From Panonychus citri (taxonomy: Eukaryota; Arthropoda; Arachnida; Trombidiformes; Tetranychidae), in NCBI RefSeq assembly GCF_014898815.1, contig NW_026515529.1, positions 1-64,000 on the forward strand: a DNA stretch of 64,000 bases. Reading direction: 5' to 3'. The notes below the pieces were generated by a model. It was given only the letters and a program-made list of their open reading frames with translations, did not search any database and was not told the DNA's origin. The number at the start of each line of letters is the position of its first letter. Positions within the stretch are counted from its first letter, which is position 1. Shown piece by piece: positions 52,945-64,000 of this stretch. Position numbers and translations under genes: made by a program.

Positions 52945-53529
52945 ATTAATAATCAGTCCAAGATTTATCTCAAGTGCAATCGGGTGAATTCTTGTCAATA
53001 TCAATTATCGATTCTTATGCTTAGAAGACAAGGTCCATTCGAAACAAGAGACATTGATAACTTGATCACTTATAGTGATCGTTTCACTAGCGGTTCATTA
53101 CCACCACCTCCTCCTACTCCTCCTGAATATTCTTACAGCATGTTGATAATATTACTAGTTATCGCCTTTATTATCTCTATGATTGCATTCGTTGTATTTT
53201 ATACTCGTCGTACTGAGGTTAGTAAAGTCCCGGACACAATGGTCGGGACAAAAAATCTTCCATCCAAAGGCTCGCTACCTGACATAAGGAGCAAACATAA
53301 ATCGTCGTTAAATCTCAAATCTAAATCAGTAGTAATTCCAACAGTTCATCTCAAATCTAAATCAGTACCATTTTTGAAAGTGCGTTCCCGTGAATTGGTC
53401 GGCAAAAAAAGCAAATCAATTGATCTAAAAGTCCCCAAGAAAAGCCCTTCAAAAACCAAGACCATCGCAACACCCAAACATACAAAAAGAACAAGAAATG
53501 AATCTCTTCAATCAAAAGCTAAACGATAA
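52945..53529 (+). pseudogene. Class B exon 2 fragment, 5'-truncated
   Basis: Begins inside the ectodomain piece (AATCAGTCCAAGATTTATCTC), right after GGTAATAATT, so the acceptor and about 65 codons are deleted. It stays open to TAA 53529 with LPPPPPTPPEYSYS, the membrane segment MLIILLVIAFIISMIAFVVF and the basic tail containing one LKSKSVVIPTVH unit. No upstream exon 1; a relic. Confidence 0.65.
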
Positions 53530-56500
53530 AAGGTCCGTTGTGATTTCCGTTAGAGATCTGCCATCTGAATTACTCCAGAAAATCCAAGTTAAAGCCTATG
53601 TAATTAAAGTTATGTGATTATTGTTGAGTTTTGATCAGTTGTTGAATACGATTCGCATTTGAAAATGGCAAAAAGATCTAAGAACAGGGAAGGGAATAAT
53701 TGCATTCGAAAATTTATCAAGTCTTGAGTAATAAAAATTTAATTAATAATAAAGATCTGAATTTAATTATCTGATTTCAACAAGAAATCATAAACATTGG
53801 GATTACAAGATCAAAATAACTCAATCCGATAATTACAGTTTATCACTAATTAGATAATCAAGAAATCGCAATCCAAACCACAGTTGAACTCAGATAAATG
53901 AAATACGTAGCATGACAATATCGTAATCGTAATATCGTATACGTAATCTTTGGAGATAAAGCGAGAGAGAAAAAATTGATTGAGATGATCAACCTAAAGA
54001 GAAAAATTGATTAGACATTCATCAAAACAATGAGCATTTTTTCCGAGTAACATGAATCAAGATTTTATTGTTTATTTGCTTATGAAGCGTACAGGTATTC
54101 ATTTTGAACTTGTTTCATTAGAAATTTTCCTTGTCTATGGTCAAGCGATTAGCACATTCGTCCTATTTGGATTAGATACAACGTTTATTGACATTTGGCG
54201 TCGTTTATGTTTCCATTTTTCTCTGGATAATTTAAACAGTATTTATATTATTTATGTAAACATATTTACCTCTATTTTTGTTTCAATAACTCAAGTTTAA
54301 TCTCACTAGTCCAATTCATGTTTTCATCTTAATCATCAACAATTTAAATTGTTCCCTTGTCACTTTGATTCCCTTTTTTCCATTTGTCATCTTTAATTTA
54401 ATCGATATCATTGTGATATAGCTTTATAATATCTTTGACTTTTGATTTAATCACAATTTCAATTGTTACCTTATATACTTGTTGTTTACCTTTAAAATTG
54501 TTACAAGGTTTTTGTCTTGTACAATTTAAATTGATTCATCATATTAGGTAAACTACAACTCCCTCAACTAATTAACTAAACATTTGAATTCAATTTCTGT
54601 TAGCTGACTTTATCAAACATCTTAATTATTTCCCTCTGTGATATTGTAATGACCCAAAAATTTAAAGGTTATCGAGAAAAGTTATCAAATGTTGATTTAG
54701 AGGTTCGCTTAATTAGTTAGTCCAAAGTCACTTTTAATTAAGAAATTTTACGAGAAAAACAAACAAAGATCAAGGTGATAATGAAGGTAAAAGTCAAAGT
54801 ACCACGAATTGTCGACAGAGAAAATAGAAAGAGAGAAAAATTTCATATAAATAAAGTTGAATAACAAGTTATTTGGTGTCGTAAGTTTTGGTCTGATCTT
54901 AGTCTTAAGTTGGTCTGTGTTAAGTTACTTTCATCACAACAATAAGTGAAGATAACTAATTTAGCTGAAGTGAAACCAGGGCTGGCTTAAATTACCTTAA
55001 TACTTAATTAATCACATCATAATTGGAAATTAAAATTTTTGCCCATTGAGTTAACATAGAGACTCATCATAATCACCCAACTTTTAGCTTAATATTTTGA
55101 TTACAGTAATCAAACTTACAGGTCGGTACAAAATACATTTGAACAATTTTGAAGCTCAATAATTAACAGAATACTAGTATTTGACCATTGATTTATGCAT
55201 CATTCGATAGCTAATTTTATCAGCTTAAATTTGATAATAAAATTGACCTTTTAAACAAAACCATTTTTTACGAGGTTTAATCAAGACATAAAAGGTCATT
55301 TTTGCAAAATTTAAGCCAAAAAAAGTTCAACTTATTATTATTTTTAACTGGATGCACAGAAATTAATCAAATTTCATTTTTGAAAAGTTCTTTTTGGCGA
55401 CAATAACATATGAGAAAACTATTATTTTATCTGCAATATTTTGGCCACAATCGTGAGGTCAAATTTGCGATTTTTCAGTTTGAAAAACCACAGCCTAAAA
55501 TCACATAGACAGTGGCGCCATCCGAAAACGGGTTTTTCGACTTAAATTGGCCTGGTTAATTTATTAATTGTTTTAAAAAATTGAAATTATGTTTAATTAA
55601 TATTGAATAGTTGAGCTACTCACTCATATTAATTAATTAATAAACAAACTAATCAATCAATAGTTACAACCATTCAAAATTGTTCAAATGTTTTATGTAC
55701 CGACCTGTATATCAGTTTGAAGAGCATCAAAAATATGACCGATCAATATACAGAAGTAATTAGTTAATTGTATTCACTCAGAGTAATCAACTGAAAACTC
55801 AATGTTTTCAACATAAACAAGACATTCGCACACACCAACCAAATGTTGACCGAGATGTCAAAGGTTATGTTTATATATTTGAAAAAGCTCATGAGATGAA
55901 CAATTGAACAGTACATGTTTCACTTTTCCATCATTAATATTGACCGAGTAATGACCGATAATGTTTGGTCCATTTCCATTTCCCATAATTAACGTTTTTC
56001 GCTTATTGTAGCTAATTGACATTTACCATGTTGACCAAACATTATAATTGGTTAAAGGTCATTAAGATGAAGATAAAATTAAGCTTAACACTTACCCTTA
56101 ATCCTTTGGTCTCTCATACTGGCGCCTTAACCTTTAAACTAAAAACTTACCTTTTCCTTTGTTGATCCTCCTTATGCTCCTAAGCTCTAATCTCATCCAT
56201 ATGCTGATCCAAATTGATCATTACCTTTGGGCCTTCAAAGTTGTTCACTTTCCTTTGTCAATTAAGCAAATACAAACTCAAACCAACGGTCACTTTAAAT
56301 TGACCAATAAGGTTAATTTCTACCTTTTCTTTGTAAACGCCTTTCTCACTATTTAAACTCATTTCATGATTAATAAATCAGTCCAGTTGATGATGTACAA
56401 GTTAATGTTTAACTTGATTTGACTCTTTGTGTTCTCGTGTTTAATTTAAATCAAGTTTCAGTTGATCAATTGATCGACATAATTAGTTGATTTAATTTTG

Positions 56501-56706
56501 ATTGTGATTAAGTTGGTGAAATCAACATGTCATTTTTCAATAATAATATCTCATTACGTGAATACTCAAATTTAATTAATTTCGGTGATACGCCAGTATT
56601 TTCAATAGTGGAAATGGTAATAGTTGAACCATTCTATCGAAAAAATAAGATACTAATAGAAATTAGGTTACCAATTTGATAATTTGATCGAAACAAGAAA
56701 GTTTCT
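53530..56706. other. AT-rich intergenic stretch with one small ORF
   Basis: About 3.2 kb. The only ORF of note, 54052-54300 on the plus strand, gives 82 residues, hydrophobic in its second half (LEIFLVYGQAISTFVLFGLD, then WRRL and a weak last segment). It is unrecognised and may be a fragment. A TA-flanked MITE occupies 55119-55707. I see no RNA gene. The stretch separates the class B relic from the tail relic at 56707. Confidence 0.5.
55119..55707. mobile_element. Tc1/mariner-type MITE with TA duplication
   Basis: Ends CAGGTCGGTACAAAATACAT and, inverted at the right, CAGGTCGGTACATAAAACAT; pairing continues through TTGAACAATTTTGAA (about 36 bases). TA flanks both sides (55117-55118 and 55708-55709), the target of this superfamily. 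589 bp, no transposase. Confidence 0.8.
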
Positions 56707-56860
56707 AGTCTAAAAAGTCTAAAAGTCGCGTTGGATTATGAATGCTAAACTCTAAAGAAACACATTCAGAAATTAGACTATATCTGATGATTTCGAAAGA
56801 ATCTCGATCTCAAGAGTTGATTTCAACCTCGAATTCAAAACAATAGGAAGTGACTAAAGA
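56707..56860 (+). pseudogene. Relic of a class A 3' end
   Basis: Matches the end of class A exon 2 and its 3' flank (AGTCTAAAAGTCG, GTTGGATTATGA, TTTCAACCTCGAATTCAAAACA) with deletions. It lies alone before copy 7 and shows that another family member once stood here. Confidence 0.6.
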
Positions 56861-57101
56861 AGAGTAAGAAGGTAAAGAGAAAAGATAAAAAATTAATTAA
56901 GTTATCTTCATTAGTTATTTAGCTGTTAGTTAATCCTGGAGATTATACAAAACATCAAAAGTGAAGACTCATTTACACTTAATTAATTGCAATCGTGAAG
57001 TTATGTGCATTGGGATATGTGGATTATTATCCAGTTAATATAATCCAATTTGTATTTCCATAATTAGAACAAGATAAATATCCAATTTTTTCTCGAAAAA
57101 A

Positions 57102-59228
57102 ATGTTTCATTTAATTTCTTTAGCAAGTTTTTCTTCTATTTTTATATTTCTCTCATCGATAATTATTGTTGATTGTCATCTTCTAATCCACGAATCAAAT
57201 GTTTGGATTCCAATTTTCAACAACAGTGTACGAGCTCCATTTTTCTTCTTCACCGATGACAAATTTTACATAACAAATTATTCGAGTCAAGCTCTCAACA
57301 CGGACACTAACGCTGTTGGTGAACAAGGTAGTGTGACTCGTTTTGCTCCAGCTTATTCTCGTAGACCCAATTACGACAACTACTACTTCTTGCACAGGAA
57401 GGGTGGCCATCTTGATTTCGCGCTTTATAACTATACAGAAAATGGTTTTCAACTAATAGCCGAGCCATTTTCTGGAGCATACTATAATACTCATCGCTGG
57501 CTTTCAATAAATGATTCATTTTATGAAATTGCAATGGAGCAAGGATCAACTATAGAGAATGATTCTCGAGCGTATATATATTCTCTTATAAGATCTTATG
57601 TCAGAGAAAATAGTGATCTGGCGTCATTTTACCATCATCCCACTGAATCCACAGTTCGTTCGTTTAAAATTCTTCAAGTATTCAAGTTTCGTGAAAAGAT
57701 CTACTCGTTCGGCCTTCTAACAATTGACCTCCTAAGGCCAGTCTACTTCATCTCTCAACTATCAGTCTTTTCGATCAATGGGTCACGTATCAGTAATGAA
57801 AGATATTTTTACTCCGAAATTCATTCGATTTCATTATATGAACGTTATGGTTCGGTTGACAAAGTTCGGTTTGTTGATTCTTTTTCTATCATGAGCAATG
57901 TATCTTCATTCTCTTTGATTGCATTCTCTTATAATCGAAATGAAAGAGATCATATTGCAGTGATTCCATTTAATCCGATGGTGGATGACTTCAGAAGGCC
58001 AACTCGTGGTTGTCGAACTGCGAGAACTTTTTGGAAGGCTGATCTGTTCAGCGCATCTGGTCCAGATTGTAACTCTTTTCGCCCACACATATGGGCGAGA
58101 CGCAGAGATTTCAGATATTATGATTTTAACGATATTCTAACAGGAAGTTGGACTCAAATCATCGATTTCATTCCATTGGCTCTCGATGCGACTCCAGGTT
58201 ATGTTTTCCTCGTTCTTTCCTCTGACAGTAATTTTACCAGATATCGATATTCAATTCACTTTGTCAATGCAACTTATTATGTCGTGTCCCACCTCAACGA
58301 AACTACTTTCACTCATCCTAATATTGTTGGTTCAAATGAAACAGTATCACAAATTTATTACTATGGTTTTACTCATCCGCGCGTCATAGTTACACTTAAT
58401 CAGTATTCTTACACTGATTCAATTATTTTATGTCCATTTCTGAACAATTCATGCATTGATTGCTTTACAACCAAAGTTTATGATCCGAATGGTAATTTTC
58501 TTCGATATTGTCAGTGGACACAAGGAAATTCATTAACATCAGGTGAATGTTCAATCGGTGATACAAATTCTGGTGATTCAAGGTAATAATTTAAATAGCT
58601 TCTTCCAGTTATTTAATTTAATTTAATCATCTTTTACAGAGAAACTACACTCACGAATCAAACAGTAAATCCATGTTTCAGTCCCACTAATATCGAAGTT
58701 GACTACTCTTTCGATGAACCGACATTTGATTTGAACTTCGATCTCCTTGGTTTCCATTCAAGATATGCAGAAATTTTTCCCTTGGCCATTACTTTAGTCG
58801 AATCTATGACATTTTCATTCATAGAAAATTGTACTGTTGTGAGTTATAATCAGTCCAAGATTTATCTCAACTGCAATCGGGTGAATTCTGGTCAATATCA
58901 ACTATCGATTCTTATGCTAAGACGACGAGGTCCATTTGAAACAGGAGACATTGACAACCTGATCACTTATAGCGATCCTTTCACCATCGGTTCACCACCT
59001 CCTCCTGAATCTTCTCACGGATCTTCATCTCTTTATATCCTGTTGATAATATTACGAGTTTTCGCCTTTATCATCTCGGTGATTGCTATCATTGTATTTC
59101 ATTATTTACTATTTTTTTCGTTGTATTTCAAAACTAAAACCTCCGTTTCATCAAAACATAACAAAACAACGAGAAAAGAGTCTTTTGAAACAAAGTCTAA
59201 AAGGCAGAAGATTCGTTTTGGATTATAA
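57102..59228 (+). CDS. Sema-like type I membrane protein, copy 7 (intact)
   Basis: Exon 1 57102-58582, intron 58583-58639 (GTAATAATTT...CTTTTACAG, 57 nt), exon 2 58640-59228, 689 residues. Signal peptide MFHLISLASFSSIFIFLSSIIIV. The propeller-like region is most like copy 4. PSI-like cluster CPFLNNSCIDCFTTKVYD...CQWTQG...GECSIGD. Exon 2 is class A but with a short proline stretch (GSPPPPESSHGSSSLYIL) before the membrane segment, a form between A and B. The tail ends QKIRFGL. Flanked by the tail relic on the left and copy 8 on the right. All reading frames are clean, so this and copy 4 are the best candidates for expressed genes. Confidence 0.7.
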
Positions 59229-60909
59229 GTACAAAAACTCGAATAAAACACGTTCAGAAGTTAGACGATATCAGACGATCTCAACATCGAATGAATTAAT
59301 TTCGAAAGCTCATATGGTATTTGGTACAAGACTCAGTTCGTTTTCATTATGAATATTCCATTTCTTTAAATATTTACTGTTTTATATTGTTATCTATATT
59401 ATTTTTTAATTCCAGATTTTTCAGATTCGTAAATGAATCGGCACATGCTAATAATTCAATTAATGTTGATCGAATTCACTCTTCGATCAGAACTTCGAAA
59501 ACTATTCACAACTTTTATGCCTCCGGTAGAACCTTGTATTTAACCTTAGTTGATTGTTTTAAAACCAAAATTATTATCACCAAAAGTGAAGACTGATTTA
59601 CAATTAATTAATTGCAATCAAGAAATTATGAGCATTAGGATAAGAGAATGAAAATAAGTCTCGATTATTATCCAGTGAATATAATCCTAATTGTGTTTCC
59701 ATAATTAGAACAAGATGAATATCTTTTATTTTGTATTTTCGTCTCTCGAACAAAATGTTGCATTTAATTTCTTTAGCAAGTTTTTCTTTAATTTGTACAT
59801 TTCTCTCATCGATAGTTGGTGTTAATTGTCATCTTCTTATCCACGAAACAAATGTTTGGATTCCAATTTTCAACAACAGTTACCGAGCTCCTTATTTCTT
59901 TTTCACTGATGACAAATTTTACACAACTAATTATTCGAATCAAGCTCTCAACACGGACCGTAACGCAGTTGGTGAACGAAGTAGCATGACTCGTTTATCT
60001 CCAGCTTATTCTCGTAGACCCAATTACGACAACTACTACTTCTTGCACAGAAAGGGTGGCCATATCAATTAGCATTATCAATCATAGCAACGGATCTTCA
60101 TTCTCTTTGATTGCAGTCTCTTATAATCGAAATGAAAGCCATCATATTGCAGTGATTCCATTTAATCTGATGCTGGATGACTTTGAAAGGCCAACTAACA
60201 GCTGCCAAACTACGATAACTTTTTGGCAGGCTGATCTGTTCAGCGAATCTGGTCCAGGGTATAACTCTTATCTCGGCCCAGATCGCTGTCTAATGTGGTC
60301 AAAACGTAAAGACTTTAGAGGTTATCATCTCACAGGTATTCTATCGGGGGACTGGACTCGAATAGTTGATTTTCTTCCACTGGCTCTCGATGCGACTCCA
60401 GGTTATGTTTTCCTCGTTCTTTTGTCTAACTGTAATTTTACCAGATATTCAATTCACTTTGTCGATGAAAATTACTGTGTCCCGACCCACCTAAACGAAA
60501 CTACTTTCACTCGTCCTAATATTGTTGACACAAATGGAACAGAAGCACAGATTTATTTCTATGGTTTTAATCATCCACGTGTGATAATCACACTTAATCA
60601 GTATTCTTACACTGATTCAATTATTTTATGTCCATTTCTGAACAATTCATGCATTGATTGCTTTACAACCAAAATTCATAATTCGAATGGTAATTTTCTT
60701 CGATATTGTCAGTGGACACAAGGAAATTCATTAACATCGGGCGAATGTTCAATCGGTGATACAAATTCTGGTGATTCAAGGTAATAATTTAAATAGCTTC
60801 TTCCAGTTATTTAATTTAATTTAATCATCTTTTACAGAGAAACTACACTCACGAATCAAACAGTAAATCCATGTTTCAGTCCCACTAATATCGAAGTTGA
60901 CTACTCTTT

Positions 60910-61677
60910 TGTAGGGTAGAGATTTAACCCTTCACTTCACTTATTAATTTTATTCATTTAAATTTAACTTTAGTTAATTTATCATTTTCATTTAATCAAC
61001 AATTAACTAATTACAATTAACAAACATTACAACTTTAATTAACAATTAAACTTAACTAATCATTTTCTTTAGAAAAACAAATTAACAGTTAATGATGGAG
61101 AGAATAGTCTTGTCAATTCTTAAGAAAATAACCTTCTGGTTTTAATCATTGGCGTCAATTTGCTTTCTTTACTTACTTTCTCTTTCTACAAATATTTTCT
61201 CTTCTTTCTTATCTTTAACTTTTGTTAACTCTGATTACATTACCATTTTTCCCACAGTAAGATTTTGTTTTAACAACAATTAGTCAACAATGATTATGTT
61301 AAAACTTAAGTTAACTCATCTTTGATCTCTGACTTAATTGTCTGTTATCAATTAACAGGATTTACCAACGGATAAAAATATTCAATTGAATGATTATATA
61401 AATACAATCTAATCAACAAATGTATCTCAGTCCAGTTAACACTTTCAATCTAGATTCTTTTCTACTTAAGTGAATTTTATTCTGTGTTCTTATTAGAATT
61501 TCATTCTAATCATTGATATTTCATTTTCTTCTATAATAGAAACAAACATCTTAAGATAATTGGGGTTATCTCAAAATAATCCATCAAAGGAGGAAGAAGA
61601 CTGAAGAATATCTCAATCAAACAAATAATTTACAATTGACAAACCTGATATTATCAAAGAATTATATCTTTCCTTCA
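60910..61677 (+). repeat. Solo LTR, 768 bp
   Basis: TGTAGGGTAGA...TTTCCTTCA, flanked by CTTT on both sides (60906-60909 and 61678-61681). The uninterrupted target is readable in copy 7 (ACTCTTTCGATGAACC at about 58706). It contains a TATA-like TTATATAAATAC at about 61393. No internal region, so an LTR-LTR recombinant. Confidence 0.85.
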
Positions 61678-62163
61678 CTTTCGATGAACCGACATTTGAT
61701 CATTCCAATATTAACGGTAAATCCATGTTTGTATTAACATCCAAAGACACACCCCATTTGGACTTATTTAATATTGAATCTATCTATTTCCTGAACTTTA
61801 TTTCAGTTTATTACTCATTTATAGAAAATTGTACTGTTGTGAGTTATAATCAGTCCAAGATTTATCTCAATCGGGTGAATTCTGGTCAATATCAATTATC
61901 GATTCTTATGCTCAGACGACGAGGTCCATTTGAAACAGGAGACATTGATAACTTGATCACTTATAGTAATCGTTTCACTATCGGTTCACCACCACCTCCT
62001 CCACCTCCTCCTCCTGAATCTTCTTATAGCTTGATGATAATATTACTAGTTATCGCCTTTATTATCTCTATGATTGCATTCGTTGTATTTTATACTCGTC
62101 GTACTGAGGTTAGAAAAGTCCCGGACACAATGGTCGGGACAAAAAATCTTTCATCCAAAGGCT

Positions 62164-62424
62164 TGTAGGGTAGAAATTCTGACTCCCTCAGCTTTTCTTA
62201 GCTTATTCTTTAAGAATATCTCCCGATTAGATTTTCAATCGTATCTTTTTATTAATTAACTTTCATTAATTTCATTTGATTTTCATTTTTTATAATTATG
62301 TAAACCTCTTTCGGTTTCAACCTTCCGTTGTATTACTGTTAAGAGTCTCTCTTTCGAAAGTCTCGGGATAGAGCTCCTTTCTTCTTTATATTTTAAATGA
62401 TTCCTTCATATTTGATTCCTTCAG
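62164..62424 (+). repeat. Solo LTR of the same family, 261 bp
   Basis: TGTAGGGTAGA...GATTCCTTCA, flanked by GGCT (62160-62163 and 62425-62428). Copies 3 and 6b show the uninterrupted target CCAAAGGCTCGCTACC. It shares the terminal 11 and 6 bases with the LTR at 60910 but is 500 bp shorter. Confidence 0.85.
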
Positions 62425-62648
62425 GCTCGCTACCTGATATAAGGAGCAAACATAAATCGTCGTTAAATCTCAAATCTAAATCAGTACCATTTTTGAAAGA
62501 TCGTTCCCGTGAATTGGTCGGCAAAAAAAGCAAATCAATTGATCCAAAAGTCCCCAAGAAAAGCTCTTCAAAAACCAAGACCATCGCAACACCCAAACAG
62601 ACAAAAAGAACAAGAAATGAATCTCTTCAATCAAAAGCTAAACGATAA

Positions 62649-63292
62649 AAGGTCCGTTGTGATTTCCGTTAGAGATCTGCCATCTGAATTACTCCAGAAA
62701 TCTAAGTTAAAGCCATTACAACTATTCTCAGTAACTTTCGTCGAGTTCTCAACTTAATAGTCAATTCGCTTTTAAGAAAAGCGATGAGAAGAATCAAATT
62801 CGGTAACTGATCAAGTCTCAAGTAATAAAAATTTGGCAACAATTTTTCTCGAAAGAAACGCGTTCAGAAATTAGACTATCGGGTGAATATTCAATCGGAT
62901 GCACAGATTCTAATGATTAAAGGTTATAATTAAAATATTTTCTTTTTTTTCTTATTTATTCAATTTAATTCTAATTTATCATCATTCCAATAGAGAAATT
63001 AGGCCAACAGGTCACAATGTAAATCCATGTTTCAGTCTATTTTTAGTCAATTTACCATTCTGGTAGCCATGAAGTTCTAAAATTTTCGATACCCATTGAA
63101 TCGTAAGCAAGTTGTCCTCGGAAATTACACTAATCACCAAAAGTGAAGACTGATTTACACTTAATTAATTGCAATCAAAGTTATGAGCATTGGGATAAGA
63201 GAATGAAAATAAACTCGATAATTATCCTGTGAGTATAATCTATTTGTGTTTTCATAATTAAGAAGATAAATATACAATTTTTTTCGAACAAA
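62649..63292 (+). other. Spacer and 5' flank before copy 9
   Basis: No gene. Closely similar to 22898-23545: class B 3' flank, decayed exon 1 end and fossil exon 2 start, then the promoter-like block, here with several small deletions. Confidence 0.6.
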
Positions 63293-64000
63293 ATGTTCCA
63301 TTTAATTTCTCTACAAGTTTTCTTCAATTTGTATTTCTCTCATTGATAGTTGGTATTAATTGTCATCTTCTTATCCACGAATCAAATGTTTGGATTCCGA
63401 TTTTCAATGACAGTTTAACATCTCCTTATTTCTTTTTCAACGATAACAAATTTTACCCAACTAATTATTCGAGTCGAGCTCTTAACACGGACCCTAACGC
63501 AGTTGGTGAACAAAGTAGCGTGACTCGTTTTACTCCAGCTTATTCTCGTAGACCCAATTACTACAACTACTACCTCTTACACAGGAAGTACGGCCATGCC
63601 TATTTCGCGCGTTATAACTATACAGAAAATGGTTTTCAACTAATAGCCGGACCATTTACTACAGGATTCTATTATACTCATCGATGGCTTTCAATTAATA
63701 CTTCATTTTATGAAATTGCAATGTTGTCAGGATTCAGTATAACAAATAATCGAACGTATATATTTTGGCTTACGATATCTTATGTCAATGGAAGAACTTA
63801 TCGGAATATATATCAACATGATAACATTGAATCCAGAGTTCGCTCGTTTAGAATTCTTGAGGTATTCAAGTTTCGGGAAAAGATTTACTCGTTCGGGCTC
63901 CTGACAATTGACCTCCTAAGGCCAGTCTACTTCATCTCTCAATCAGTTGTCTTTTCGATCAATGGGTCACAAATCAGTTTAGAAAGATATTTCTACTCCG
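63293..64000 (+). pseudogene. Sema-like copy 9, cut by the window edge
   Basis: ATG at 63293, MFHLISL, then a loss of four bases in the signal peptide coding part (TCTCTACAAG...TTTGTATTTCTC) puts the rest out of phase with the start. From HLLIHESNVWIPIFNDS on, the frame is open to the end of the window and most like copy 4 (RKYGHAYFARYNYT, IFWLTISYVNG). It may be a real gene if the short deletions are sequence errors; its remaining part lies outside. Confidence 0.6.

Larger units (their letters stand above)
59755..62648 (+). pseudogene. Sema-like copy 8 (internal deletion, two solo LTR insertions)
   Basis: ATG 59755 (MLHLISLASFSLICTFLSSI). After RKGGHIN (60069) about 800 bases are missing and a stop follows; the sequence resumes in another frame with NGSSFSLIAVSY and continues through the PSI-like cluster to the donor at 60781. 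Exon 2 starts at 60838, is interrupted by a solo LTR at 60910-61677, resumes through a rearranged part, then a class B ectodomain, proline linker PPPPPPPPPESSYS and membrane segment, is interrupted again by a solo LTR at 62164-62424, and ends with the basic tail at 62648. The tail has no 36-bp repeat unit. The tail piece 62429-62648 is undamaged. Confidence 0.8.

Noticed and set aside
54052..54300. 82-residue hydrophobic ORF as a chemoreceptor gene
   Set aside because: It lacks the signature motifs and companion exons; left as unrecognised.
57195..57549. Minus-strand ORFs opposite the sema-like exons (also near 6655, 50320, 47664, 57906)
   Set aside because: Antisense shadows of a conserved coding exon; they recur only because the sense strand is duplicated.

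Overview
This is AT-rich eukaryotic DNA, probably from an arthropod and perhaps a mite. The signs are short GT-AG introns of about 60-75 nt with T-rich acceptors, TATA plus TCAGT promoters, IAP genes and the transposon mix. No rRNA, tRNA, operon or CRISPR was seen. The species assignment is an inference of low confidence. The backbone is a tandem family of secreted/type I membrane proteins that look like a semaphorin/plexin ectodomain (signal peptide, sema-like part, PSI-like cysteine cluster, one membrane segment). Its copies run from 6.2 kb to the right edge. Three are essentially intact (23546-25672, 50194-52247, 57102-59228); the others are relics or pseudogenes. Exon 2 exists in two classes: A with a short tail, B with a proline linker and a long basic tail.

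Layout: 1-6159, the 3' half of a Ty3/gypsy element whose integrase reading frame carries a long extra C-terminus with a RING-like zinc cluster and an inactive-looking REX/ISG20-type exonuclease fold. 6160-9186, gene copy 1. 9187-16064 and 17764-21486, a gag-only LTR element (three internal regions, five LTRs) with a GATGAA microsatellite inside the LTR; empty sites at 49702 and 52834 confirm the insertion. 21492-26261, copies 3 and 4. 26262-27740, a Tc1/mariner-like transposase fragment.

27741-45556 is a complete Maverick/Polinton (adintovirus-like) element of about 17.8 kb with near-identical terminal inverted repeats and a TACATT target duplication. It has the full Polinton core: protein-primed DNA polymerase B, integrase with chromodomain, packaging ATPase, cysteine protease, double jelly-roll major capsid protein, penton-like protein and core/minor capsid proteins. 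Most core genes show frameshifts or stops, while the accessory genes are open: two IAPs (BIR/RING), a dUTPase, a PC4/SUB1-like coactivator and, most strikingly, a TATA-binding protein homologue that keeps all four DNA-intercalating phenylalanines. Many element genes have a TATA box only 34-45 nt before the ATG. The left cassette is instead organised as ORFs each preceded by a splice-acceptor-like site.

45563-47427 is intergenic with a foldback repeat. 47.4-64 kb holds gene copies 5 to 9, interrupted by an 8-bp-TSD MITE (47841-48123), a TA-flanked MITE (55119-55707) and two solo LTRs of one family (60910-61677, 62164-62424). Small indels, often at homopolymers, separate repeat copies far more than substitutions do, so some frameshifts may be consensus errors and not true decay.
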